Position numbers and translations under genes: made by a program | Origin: Bdellovibrionales bacterium | GTDB taxonomy: Bacteria; Bdellovibrionota; Bdellovibrionia; Bdellovibrionales; UBA1609 | Assembly: GCA_020850475.1 (NCBI GenBank) | Contig: JADZEO010000059.1 | Span: forward strand, 1 to 64,000 | DNA: 64,000 bases | Direction: 5' to 3' | The notes under the pieces: model-generated | Databases searched by the model: none | Told to the model about the DNA's origin: nothing | The model's input: only the letters and a program-made list of their open reading frames with translations | Shown here: positions 1 to 8,172 of the stretch, piece after piece | Layout: the number at the start of each line of letters is the position of its first letter | Numbering within the stretch: position 1 is the first letter of the stretch

Positions 1-1786
1 CTAAGCTGATATTGGTTTTTTGATCGAGGAACTTTCCAAAAAGCGAATCCCCACACCAAGGCGTTAGAATTTTTCCGAAACGCACGATGTTCGGATCTTT
101 ATGGTTTAGTAAAATCTCTCGAAGGTCAGAAAGTCGCGGTGATTTTGAAGTCGCATAGACTTCGCGGATGGCCTCTTCGACCTCGGCACGCTCTAGTTTT
201 GGCAAACGAGAAACGTCCTCTTCTTTAGCCATGAGTTCGATCAAGCCCACCAAAAATTTGATCTTCTGGTTGGATACGACTTCCTCGCCAGCGGCCAAAT
301 CAAAGGGATTGATTGAAATTCCATCAGATACGCCGAGCGGGAGGTATTGCCCCTCAAGATTCTCGCAAAGTTTCTTGTAACTTCCGCCAATATCGACGAA
401 GAAAATTTTAGGATTTTCTTTGAGCATCTGCATAAGGATGATGTTTGTAAGAAACGATTTCCCGCTGCCTGACCCACCAGAAATCAGCATATTGGAGTTC
501 GTGAAATCCGCGTCGAACGGATCGAATTTCAAAAGCGCACCGGAGCTACTCCGCAAAAGTACACTCGGCTCTGTCGTGCCAGTCCAAGCACCATAGATCG
601 GCAAAAGATCGGCGAGGTTCGATGTCTTCACTCGCTTAGATCGCTCCGCCGCTCGCGCATTGGGTAACGCCATCTGCGAGAAAATATCAAAGGCCGCAAT
701 TGTCTCCTGCATGGCCTCGCTACTGCCAAGACTTCTCACCGCAATGAGGGCTTGGTTTACCTTGTCCTCAAGCTCCTCTAGGTTTTCCGATTTCAACAGT
801 ACGTTGAGACTCAGGCGGAACACCTTTTCACCGCTTGCAATCATCTGCTCCAGCAGTGTCTCTAGGTCTTGCAGCTTTGCCTCGGACTCGATGTCAGAAA
901 CGCCGTTTCGTTTTCCTCGTGCCATCGAAAAAGCAATGCGCCGTTGGGTCTTTAAACTTTCAAGCTCTTTTGTTTGATCGGGCACATGGACCGAAAAGAA
1001 CAACCGCGAGCCAAATGGAAGCCCCTGAAGTATTGCGCCTAAGCAAGAGTAAGTCGCCTCTGGCAAAATCTTGAGCGACAGAATCCTATGGTGAACATTC
1101 CCGATAGAAAATCCCTCCTGTGAGATCGCAACGTCGGTCAGACAAAGCGATTCTCGCAGGTCTTCGGGATCGTATTGTCCAAGCCCGATCTTCCGCGTGG
1201 GATTCCACTGTTTATAGACGAGCTTCAAAACTTCTTCGGGCGTAAGTACGCAAGCGGTTAGCCCCAGCGACTTGATACCTTGAAGCAAGTCTTCAAGAGT
1301 CCGATCAAACATCGACAGCTCTTTTTTCAAGCGATCTTCCGTCACCTCTTGAAACTTGGGCTCAAGAGAAAAGAACTTCGTTCTGTCTGCCAGACGCTGT
1401 GAAAATGGCTTTCGTACAAAAATATGGAGGTCATACTTTGGGATAAAGCCCTGTTGATCGAACTTACGAAACATCGAGGCACGTCCGAGAGCGAGTGCCT
1501 TGGCAGCCTCATTAGTTGAAGTCATCGCCACGCTTTCAAAGCCTGCAATCTCATCTTCATTTCCGTCTCGAATGTCGCAGACGAATTGAATGTCGATGCC
1601 GCTTGGCAAGCTATTCAAAAATTGAATCAAACTGCCAGCGAGCGCATTTTTCCCTTCGTCTGAGTAGGCGACAACATCAAGAGGTGAAATCCTCAGAGCT
1701 GCGCCCATCGAGCCGTCCTCGAAAATCATGCGATTTTGTTCAAAACCCCAGAGCTGAAGCTCATCGGTCAAAATGTCTGTTTTCAT
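1..1786 (-). CDS. VirB4/TraC-family T4SS ATPase, partial (3' end off the left edge)
   Basis: My minus-strand translation from ATG at 1786 is open to the window edge (MKTDILTDELQLWGFEQNRMIFEDG...) and contains a Walker A SNMLISGGSGSGKSF near 455-500. It lies downstream of VirB2- and VirB3-like genes. Absent from the ORF track because it has no stop in the window. Confidence 0.8.
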   Translation of the reverse strand, partial: MKTDILTDELQLWGFEQNRMIFEDGSMGAALRISPLDVVAYSDEGKNALAGSLIQFLNSLPSGIDIQFVCDIRDGNEDEIAGFESVAMTSTNEAAKALALGRASMFRKFDQQGFIPKYDLHIFVRKPFSQRLADRTKFFSLEPKFQEVTEDRLKKELSMFDRTLEDLLQGIKSLGLTACVLTPEEVLKLVYKQWNPTRKIGLGQYDPEDLRESLCLTDVAISQEGFSIGNVHHRILSLKILPEATYSCLGAILQGLPFGSRLFFSVHVPDQTKELESLKTQRRIAFSMARGKRNGVSDIESEAKLQDLETLLEQMIASGEKVFRLSLNVLLKSENLEELEDKVNQALIAVRSLGSSEAMQETIAAFDIFSQMALPNARAAERSKRVKTSNLADLLPIYGAWTGTTEPSVLLRSSSGALLKFDPFDADFTNSNMLISGGSGSGKSFLTNIILMQMLKENPKIFFVDIGGSYKKLCENLEGQYLPLGVSDGISINPFDLAAGEEVVSNQKIKFLVGLIELMAKEEDVSRLPKLERAEVEEAIREVYATSKSPRLSDLREILLNHKDPNIVRFGKILTPWCGDSLFGKFLDQKTNISL

Positions 1787-2106
1787 TAAGCCCCCTTGCG
1801 TTTGAGTTGCGGCGGATTTTGAAAGGTCTTTGATTCAGGAAAAGCCCACAAAGCCTTTGGCCTCATCCAGAACTTCCCCAAATGCAGAAGATAGTTGTCG
1901 GGCTTGCCGCGTTTGCCGATGCGGATAGTGAGAGCCACCGCCAAAGTCGGGAGCCACACCAGAAACAACTTTCCCGAAGTGGCTCCGAAGAGAAAATTTA
2001 GAATCGAGAGCAAGAAAAATATAAAGAGCAGGTCAGGGATTTCAAAACCCATGACTTGCAGCTTTTTCTCCAAGCACTGACTGACAGGCGTTACTTTCAA
2101 AGCCAT
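1786..2106 (-). CDS. VirB3/TraL-like T4SS membrane protein
   Basis: About 106 aa from MALKVTPVSQ, hydrophobic double segment (LLFIFFLLSILNFLFGATSGKLFLVWLPTLAVAL), located between VirB2-like and VirB4-like genes. Confidence 0.6.
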   Translation of the reverse strand: MALKVTPVSQCLEKKLQVMGFEIPDLLFIFFLLSILNFLFGATSGKLFLVWLPTLAVALTIRIGKRGKPDNYLLHLGKFWMRPKALWAFPESKTFQNPPQLKRKGA

Positions 2107-2173
2107 GCACGATCTCCGAAAATGGGCCGACACCCAGAGGGCAAAGCCCTCCGAGCATCGGCGCGTAACTAAC

Positions 2174-2458
2174 TTAGTGAATTAGTGACTGAACAAACTG
2201 GATGATGGATGGCGCACCGAAGCCGACAACGGCCCCCATAATCGCCAAAATCAGATGCGAGCGAGCGTTCTGCGATCCAGTGAAGAATGAGAAAGCCGCG
2301 AACACCAGTCCCAAAATCCCCACCAGTGGCAAGACGGTGTTGATGAGCTTCGATTGTACCGCCATCAAACTTGATTCAACGCTGGCCGATGCCATTATTG
2401 GCGTGAGAAACATCCACAACGAGCCGACAAGCGCGACCCCATATCTCTTGATTTTCAT
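2174..2458 (-). CDS. VirB2/TrbC-like pilin
   Basis: 94 aa, signal peptide plus two TM segments (INTVLPLVGILGLVFAAFSFFTGSQNARSHLILAIMGAVVGFGAPSIIQFVQSLI), typical VirB2/TrbC layout; gene order VirB2-B3-B4. Confidence 0.7.
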   Translation of the reverse strand: MKIKRYGVALVGSLWMFLTPIMASASVESSLMAVQSKLINTVLPLVGILGLVFAAFSFFTGSQNARSHLILAIMGAVVGFGAPSIIQFVQSLIH

Positions 2459-2539
2459 AAAATCCCCTTTGCGAAATGCAAAAGCCCTTCAAGCGGACTT
2501 TTTTTAGTGGCGGGGTTTTATTGAGACGGTCGCCGAGCT

Positions 2540-2887
2540 TTAGTTGCTCGGATAGATCGACATATAGACCTTCTGTTTTGGAAGGCGCAGGTTGATCTCC
2601 AGATAGTCCTTTAAATCGCCTCGTAGGACGGCGTAGCCGACAGGATTCTGGAAATGCACGCTCGTCTCAGTCTCAACTTTTTTTGTGAAGATCGTGAACT
2701 TGTCCGATGAATCTCGATTCATGCTCAGGTAATAAGTGACATTCGGGAACGGCCAGAGTTTCAGAATGTAGTATTTCAGATTCTCGTACTTGAGCGCGTA
2801 ACCAATATGGAGTGCGCAATCAAGTTTCTGGCCGACGTGGTTTCCTACGAATACATCATGCTTCATTTTGTTCACTTCGATTTCCAT
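2540..2887 (-). CDS. hypothetical protein, 115 aa
   Basis: ORF with SD-like GGGGGAA upstream of ATG; same strand as the T4SS genes; no family recognised. Confidence 0.5.
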   Translation of the reverse strand: MEIEVNKMKHDVFVGNHVGQKLDCALHIGYALKYENLKYYILKLWPFPNVTYYLSMNRDSSDKFTIFTKKVETETSVHFQNPVGYAVLRGDLKDYLEINLRLPKQKVYMSIYPSN

Positions 2888-2939
2888 TAAAATTCCCCCG
2901 TATAAATTTGTTTTCTAATTCAGAGTCGACGTTACGCTC

Positions 2940-3065
2940 CTACTTCAAATGCAGGAGCAGTTTTTTGATTCGCCGAACGATGGGCGCGATTTTTCGATTT
3001 CTCGACACCTCTTCTGCGGAAATCGAATCAAGCACCATCCCCACCTCTTGTTTGACCGTTTTCAC
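2940..3065 (-). CDS. small ORF, about 41 aa (GTG start)
   Basis: MKTVKQEVGMVLDSISAEEVSRNRKIAPIVRRIKKLLLHLK, preceded by GGGGACA; part of a chain of coupled small ORFs. Confidence 0.4.
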   Translation of the reverse strand: MKTVKQEVGMVLDSISAEEVSRNRKIAPIVRRIKKLLLHLK

Positions 3066-3073
3066 TTGTCCCC

Positions 3074-3211
3074 CTATTGACCCAACAGCCTCAGTGCATT
3101 CTTCAGCTCCGCGATCAGTTGAGCGTTGCACATGATCTCTTCAATCGAGAGTGCGCCCATCAGTTCATAGAGTTCCCGCTTGAGCAGCATCAGAACTTGC
3201 ATCTCGCTCAT
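3074..3211 (-). CDS. small ORF, 45 aa
   Basis: MSEMQVLMLLKRELYELMGALSIEEIMCNAQLIAELKNALRLLGQ; ATG overlaps the stop of the preceding ORF (CTATGAGC). Confidence 0.45.
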   Translation of the reverse strand: MSEMQVLMLLKRELYELMGALSIEEIMCNAQLIAELKNALRLLGQ

Positions 3212-3375
3212 AGTGACCACCGACGGATAACTGTCTCAGGGTACTTCTGAAGCATCTCAGCACGAGCCGTGTTGATTTGCTCCTGCACGCGGGCTGATGC
3301 CGCAGCCGATCCACGCATATTTAAGAGAACCCTTTGAGCAGCCATCCTGATGCGAGTTATGATCTTGCGGATCAC
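3208..3375 (-). CDS. small ORF, 55 aa (GTG start)
   Basis: MIRKIITRIRMAAQRVLLNMRGSAAASARVQEQINTARAEMLQKYPETVIRRWSL; GTGA overlap with the preceding zinc-ribbon ORF. Confidence 0.45.
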   Translation of the reverse strand: MIRKIITRIRMAAQRVLLNMRGSAAASARVQEQINTARAEMLQKYPETVIRRWSL

Positions 3376-3590
3376 GCGGCACCTTCCAGCGATGGCTCAG
3401 ATTCTTCGCTTTCTTCTTTTGTGGTTTTGTCGCCGAGATTTTCTGCCCATGTTGGGATGGGGAGATCATCAGGAGACATCGGTCGCTCTAGTAGATCGGG
3501 GCTGTAGTTACAGCTCACGCAGTGAGCGTGAGTTCTTAGAACTTCATAGCTGCGATCATTGCAGCGTGGGCATTTTCGCCAGTAGGTCAT
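3372..3590 (-). CDS. zinc-ribbon-like small protein
   Basis: CPRC-x14-CVSC motif; ATG at 3590 has a strong SD (AAGGAGAAAGCTATG). Confidence 0.55.
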   Translation of the reverse strand: MTYWRKCPRCNDRSYEVLRTHAHCVSCNYSPDLLERPMSPDDLPIPTWAENLGDKTTKEESEESEPSLEGAA

Positions 3591-3739
3591 AGCTTTCTCC
3601 TTTGCTGGTGGAGGGATGGTTTTCAGCCCTCTCACCAATTAAAATTGCAAGCTGTGCCAACTTTGGTGCGAAAATGAGCTAACGCTCGAACATCAAAAAG
3701 GAATCGGTGGAAATCGCGGAATTTTTCTGGGTCAGAAAC

Positions 3740-3956
3740 CTTCAGATAATTTGAATGAAAATGCGCGAGCACAAATTTAGAGGCTCTACGCGTATTCAAA
3801 AAATTTGAAGAACATCAAGAATCTTGAATATGAATTTTCTACACGAACCATTCAAGAAATTTGAATATCTCGAAGAAAACAGAAACCGTTTAATCTTCAA
3901 TAACTTAACGTGTATTAAGCGATGCCGTCTCCTCCTAGTATTCAAATAAATTGAAG
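3740..3956. promoter_or_regulatory. cluster of four 17-bp dyads, candidate upstream activating sites
   Basis: CTTCAGATAATTTGAAT (3740-3756), ATTCAAAAAATTTGAAG (3794-3810), ATTCAAGAAATTTGAAT (3850-3866), ATTCAAATAAATTGAAG (3940-3956); all share a 6-N5-6 layout. Confidence 0.65.
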
Positions 3957-4060
3957 AATTATTTATATATCTGTTGTATATCCACATCGTTAAGAGGGCC
4001 GATGGATGCTGGTTATGCGTTTTTTGCGGGGTACGACAGTTAAAGAGTAACTTCTAGTTG

Positions 4061-4076
4061 TGGCATCGGCTTTGCT
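4061..4076 (+). promoter_or_regulatory. sigma54 (-24/-12) promoter of the YcaO operon
   Basis: TGGCATCGGCTTTGCT; exact GG-N10-GC spacing against the consensus TGGCACG-N4-TTGCW; about 27 nt from the downstream edge to the ATG at 4103. Confidence 0.7.
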
Positions 4077-4102
4077 CTCTTCGAGTGTATAGGGGGCCAA
4101 GC

Positions 4103-5077
4103 ATGGTGAGCGATCTAGCTCAAGACAACCAAAGACTACGAAGAAGGGGTTTTGAAACCTCGCCGCTATTATTCGGTCCAAAAATCACCAGCGAAAACGA
4201 AATCAAACGGCCAGAGGGTTACGCACTCCCTGGATTTGTGGCCCTTTCCATAACGGCGGAAGCGGACGGATTCACAGCCACTGGCTACGGCGAAGGCCCG
4301 CATGATCTTGCCCGTGCAAAGGCGATTTCCGAGGCGTTTGAGCGGCTGGCTCTTTTCAAATTTTGTACTGACACCAATAAATCAGAGACAAGTAGTGGAT
4401 GGGCGGCCCATTGTACCGCCGAGCTTGCAGTCCGTGCGGCGGTGTTTGAACTGATCGAACGCGATGTTGCTCTAACGGTTTGGGAAAACGGCGGTCCTTT
4501 TTATGTGGTGCCTGAATCACTTTGGCCGAAGCCCCTCCTTATATGGAAGAGTGAGCGGCACGCCAGCCTTGAATTTTCTTATCTTCGTATTCTTCTCAGT
4601 AGTACCGACAACGGCGCGTGTGTATCTGCGCTCCTCTTTAGTGACAGTGGGAATTTCGTCGCGGGCCATGCTTCGGCGTTTGAACTAGAGGATGCAATCA
4701 TCTCCGCCGCAAATGAATGCTTCCGTGCCGCCCACTCAGCAATCCAGTTTGATTCTATCGCCGAGGTTGCCGCTCTCCATTCTGAAAACCAAGGTGTGAG
4801 TGCAAGCCCTGCGGCTCATTCGCTGGCGTATGCCTACAAAGAGACGATGCCAGAAGTGGTGAAGATTCTGACTGCAACAGAGATTGAAGTGCGCCGTAAG
4901 TGGCAGAAACACCAGACATTATTTAATGAGTTGAATCTTGCTGCGTTCGACGCACAGACTTTTCAAGTCGGCGACCGAATCGTGGCAAGAGTGAAAAGCC
5001 CCAAGTATCGAGAAATTTTCTGGGGCCGAACTGACGATGTGTCTAAACAAAACCAACACCCGCATTTTGTGGGTTAA
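4103..5077 (+). CDS. YcaO-like protein
   Basis: Motifs GYGEGPHDLARAKAISEAFERLAL and AELAVRAAVFELIERDVALTVWENG match YcaO-type EAxER / ExIERD signatures. Start moved from 4058 to 4103 because of the SD AGGGGG (4091-) and the sigma54 promoter. Confidence 0.72.
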   Translation: MVSDLAQDNQRLRRRGFETSPLLFGPKITSENEIKRPEGYALPGFVALSITAEADGFTATGYGEGPHDLARAKAISEAFERLALFKFCTDTNKSETSSGWAAHCTAELAVRAAVFELIERDVALTVWENGGPFYVVPESLWPKPLLIWKSERHASLEFSYLRILLSSTDNGACVSALLFSDSGNFVAGHASAFELEDAIISAANECFRAAHSAIQFDSIAEVAALHSENQGVSASPAAHSLAYAYKETMPEVVKILTATEIEVRRKWQKHQTLFNELNLAAFDAQTFQVGDRIVARVKSPKYREIFWGRTDDVSKQNQHPHFVG

Positions 5078-5088
5078 AGGAGGGATAT

Positions 5089-5385
5089 ATGCGTAACAGA
5101 GCAATCAAAGGAGTCTTATTCACGCTTGCAAGTGTAACAGGTCTTTTTGCGTTTGCTGGGGAGCTACCGCAGGGCTTGCACTTGATCGAAGAACTTCCAC
5201 TCGAACAGAGGGTTGTGGCTCACAAGCAAGTCTTGAAATTTCTGAATGAGAATCCCCAATTTGCCGCACTCGTGAAAGTGATCGCGGTCGATGAAAAAGG
5301 AACGGTCTATGTCTTGGATGAGAAAATGGAAAACATCGTTGCCGCTGGTGCCCCTAGCTCTATTGGGATGTCTGCTGGCAAGTAG
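5089..5385 (+). CDS. small secreted protein, candidate YcaO-associated peptide
   Basis: 98 aa with Sec-type signal (IKGVLFTLASVTGLFAFAG), SD AAGGAGG, C-terminus AAGAPSSIGMSAGK; 11 nt downstream of the YcaO gene. Confidence 0.6.
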   Translation: MRNRAIKGVLFTLASVTGLFAFAGELPQGLHLIEELPLEQRVVAHKQVLKFLNENPQFAALVKVIAVDEKGTVYVLDEKMENIVAAGAPSSIGMSAGK

Positions 5386-6811
5386 CCATCTGGCATTTGC
5401 CGCCTCGGAGGGATCAGTGCATACGAAAAGCGTAAGAACCTACATGAATTTTGCCAAAGAGGTCGATCCAGCCCACATCCTGTCGATGGCTGATCTCGAA
5501 CTCTCTATTGCCCTTTCTACTCCGCTCGTCGTGTTCAATAACGAGCGTCAGGTTGTTTCGGGCTTGGCCGAGACATGGACGATTCTTCCGCCTGATCGAG
5601 TATCGTTCACGCTTCGTAAAAATCTACGCTGGTCAGATGGCTCACAAGTCAAAGCTGCGGAATATAAGACGGCATTGGAGCGAGCTAAACGTCTCTATGG
5701 AAACGATCTCAAAGCATTGTTTGAAGCCGTCACGAAAATCGAGGCCCCTGATGAGCGCACACTGATTTTTGTAACCAAGGGCGCGGCAACAGAGAGCGGA
5801 CTTCTGCTCAAGCTGACTGAACCCATGTATGGACTTCTGGCCCTGAAGGGTGACGTCCTTAATCTTTCAAAGACAGTCGGGCCGTTTTTTGTGAAAGAAA
5901 ATCGTGGCGACTCGCTGACGTTGGAAGCAAATAAGAACTGGTATGCCTACACAAGCGCGATGCCCACACTTGTTGAAATCAAACGCCCGAAAGATGGCGT
6001 TGATTTGATGACCACCTTCGATAAAGACGACTGGCCGAATCTGACCTCTGGCAGCTCTCTCATGTCGAAAGAAACCCTCGATCAACTAAAGAGCAAAGGC
6101 TTCAAAACTTGGCAACGCAGTCTCGACAAGGTTTATAGCCTCTATCCATCAAAACGATTTCTAAAAAACGACGGAGCAAATTTCATAAAGTTGCTTTCAA
6201 AGAAGGTGGACAGCTCATCTCTATTGGGTGGACTCACTGGATTCACCAATGCTGAACAATTTTTTCCGCGAGGCTATGAGCTTTATTCCAGTCAGCAGCC
6301 GAAGGTTCCCACTGTCGATAAGTGGCGCGGCAAAGGCCCGATCACAGTTCTACTACTCGACACGACAGTTCTTGCGGGAATGCGCGAGAACTTGGCGAAG
6401 GTTATCTCTGCGGCATCGGGACAACCAGCTAAAATCGAAGTCATCTCTGTTTCTAAAGCGGGGGATCGCATGAAACTCGGCGACTTCGATATTTTCGGCG
6501 TGCAGATTGCCGTCGCTGATCCAAATTTTGAAGGCGCAATGTCTTTCTTTATAGAGCGAGAGCCGCCGTTCATTCCATCGGGCGATGGTGCGGCGGATTT
6601 TGCTGCACAACTTCGCGCTGCTCGCGGATTGCCAACGTCAGCGGATCGCGCCGCCCGCATGAGAGAAATCATCATTCGCGCTCAAGAGGCGGGTCACGTT
6701 CTGCCGCTTTTCCATTTTTCTAGCCTTGCCATTGCAAAGCCAGGCGTTGACCTGTCGGAAGTTCCAAACTCGGACGAGACGATTTTATTTTCTAAGGTGA
6801 GAATGCGATGA
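5309..6811 (+). CDS. ABC-type peptide solute-binding protein (SBP family 5, DppA/OppA-like)
   Basis: Signal peptide LPLVPLALLGCLLASSHLAFA; SBP_bac_5-like PLVVFNNERQVVSGLAETWTILPPDRVSFTLRKNLRWSDGSQVKAAE. ATG 5309 has AAGGA 6 nt upstream; overlaps the preceding ORF by 77 nt. Confidence 0.75.
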   Translation: MSWMRKWKTSLPLVPLALLGCLLASSHLAFAASEGSVHTKSVRTYMNFAKEVDPAHILSMADLELSIALSTPLVVFNNERQVVSGLAETWTILPPDRVSFTLRKNLRWSDGSQVKAAEYKTALERAKRLYGNDLKALFEAVTKIEAPDERTLIFVTKGAATESGLLLKLTEPMYGLLALKGDVLNLSKTVGPFFVKENRGDSLTLEANKNWYAYTSAMPTLVEIKRPKDGVDLMTTFDKDDWPNLTSGSSLMSKETLDQLKSKGFKTWQRSLDKVYSLYPSKRFLKNDGANFIKLLSKKVDSSSLLGGLTGFTNAEQFFPRGYELYSSQQPKVPTVDKWRGKGPITVLLLDTTVLAGMRENLAKVISAASGQPAKIEVISVSKAGDRMKLGDFDIFGVQIAVADPNFEGAMSFFIEREPPFIPSGDGAADFAAQLRAARGLPTSADRAARMREIIIRAQEAGHVLPLFHFSSLAIAKPGVDLSEVPNSDETILFSKVRMR

Positions 6812-8172
6812 AACCTGAGTCCTTGGAACAAAACGTAAAGCGACAAGCTCTTGCTTGGACAACTGGTGGAATCATCTTCACCCTGTGTCTGACAGGATCG
6901 CTTTCACTTTTCTTGATGTTCCAAGATGCAGCCCGCGAAGTTGAAACTATCTCAGCATCAGCCATCGCGTCGGGACGTACCGAGATTCTTTCTGGCGATG
7001 TCCGCGCTACCGAGCTTCGCTTTAGAAAAAATCTTGGCCTCAAACCAAACGACCGACTTTTATTTCTCGATCAGAACCGTGCGGCTTGGGTTGGTGATTT
7101 ACGAGAGGAGTCTCTGTCCTCATGTGCGGACCCAACTCCGTGCCGATTGTGGCTCAAGCAGCGAATCGTTTTTGAAAAACCCATTTACTTCGACGATGAA
7201 GGACGGCACCTCTGGGGCTATCTCCACATCGAAAAGGCAGCACAAACAGATTGGCCGCTCGTCCTTGGCGTTGCGCTTGCCGTTATCTTGGGAATGCTTA
7301 TCCAAGGATTCGGTGCATATAGGAACACAATGAAGTCCATTCGGAAAGTTAGCTCGACACTGACGGCTTGGGCAAAAAAGATTTCCGAAAATCCAAAGGA
7401 TCAATCTGAATATCGCAAAGTGCCTTTCTCTGAGATTGCGCCCGTCGGGAATGCACTCCTCGGCATGAAGGATTATGTCATTGCACTCGAAGCGCGAGCC
7501 CGCGAGCAAGGGGCACTTGTCACACTTCGTGGAATCGGGCACGACATCCTAAATCCTGTGGCCCGCATGAAACGCCTGTTAGGTTTACTTGAGGCTCAGA
7601 GCAGTGCCGATCCTGAAACACTCGCAAACATTCGCGCCAACCTTAAACGCCTATCAAGCTATGCCGAGCAGTTGAAGCTCATTTACAAGCGGCAACTTGG
7701 CGAAGTCACTGACACCGCCTCAACGTCTGATGTCGCCAAAGAAGTGCGCGAGTTGGCTTCGGAATTATTAACCGACTCTGAAGTCATTGAAAAACGCATC
7801 CGATTTCAAGTCGATGCGGAATCGTCGTGCATAAGTCCGATTCCTGCGCCAGCTTTGAGTCGCCTTATCGAAAATCTATGTAACAACAGCATCCACGCAA
7901 GCCCTGAAGGAGCAACGCTATCACTAAAAGTAGAACCGAAGGGGGACCGCGTTTCAATTCTTGTTCACGACGAGGGCGACGGGATTCCTCCAGAACTTCA
8001 ATCTCGAATATTTGAGGCCGACTTCACTACCAAAGGAAACAAGGGCACTGGCCTTGGTCTCTTTGTGGTGAAACAGGTCTGCGAACAATACGGCGGGAAG
8101 ATCGCTATTTCATCCAGCAAGAGCGGCACTGCGTTCACTTTGGATTTCCCACGCGTGGAGGTAAGCCCATGA
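6808..8172 (+). CDS. membrane sensor histidine kinase
   Basis: Two N-terminal TM segments around a short periplasmic region, H-box GIGHDILNPVARMKRLLGLLE, HATPase_c motifs (NSIHASPEG, DEGDGIPPE, GTGLGLFVVKQ); ATGA overlap with upstream gene. Confidence 0.9.
   Translation: MKPESLEQNVKRQALAWTTGGIIFTLCLTGSLSLFLMFQDAAREVETISASAIASGRTEILSGDVRATELRFRKNLGLKPNDRLLFLDQNRAAWVGDLREESLSSCADPTPCRLWLKQRIVFEKPIYFDDEGRHLWGYLHIEKAAQTDWPLVLGVALAVILGMLIQGFGAYRNTMKSIRKVSSTLTAWAKKISENPKDQSEYRKVPFSEIAPVGNALLGMKDYVIALEARAREQGALVTLRGIGHDILNPVARMKRLLGLLEAQSSADPETLANIRANLKRLSSYAEQLKLIYKRQLGEVTDTASTSDVAKEVRELASELLTDSEVIEKRIRFQVDAESSCISPIPAPALSRLIENLCNNSIHASPEGATLSLKVEPKGDRVSILVHDEGDGIPPELQSRIFEADFTTKGNKGTGLGLFVVKQVCEQYGGKIAISSSKSGTAFTLDFPRVEVSP

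Noticed and set aside
3644-3672. Minus-strand TGGCACAGCTTGCA resembling a sigma54 promoter near the zinc-ribbon gene
   Set aside because: GG to GC spacing is N8, not the required N10.
4058-4102. Upstream start at 4058 for the YcaO gene
   Set aside because: It would place the sigma54 promoter inside the coding region; ATG 4103 has a good SD and fits the predicted TSS.
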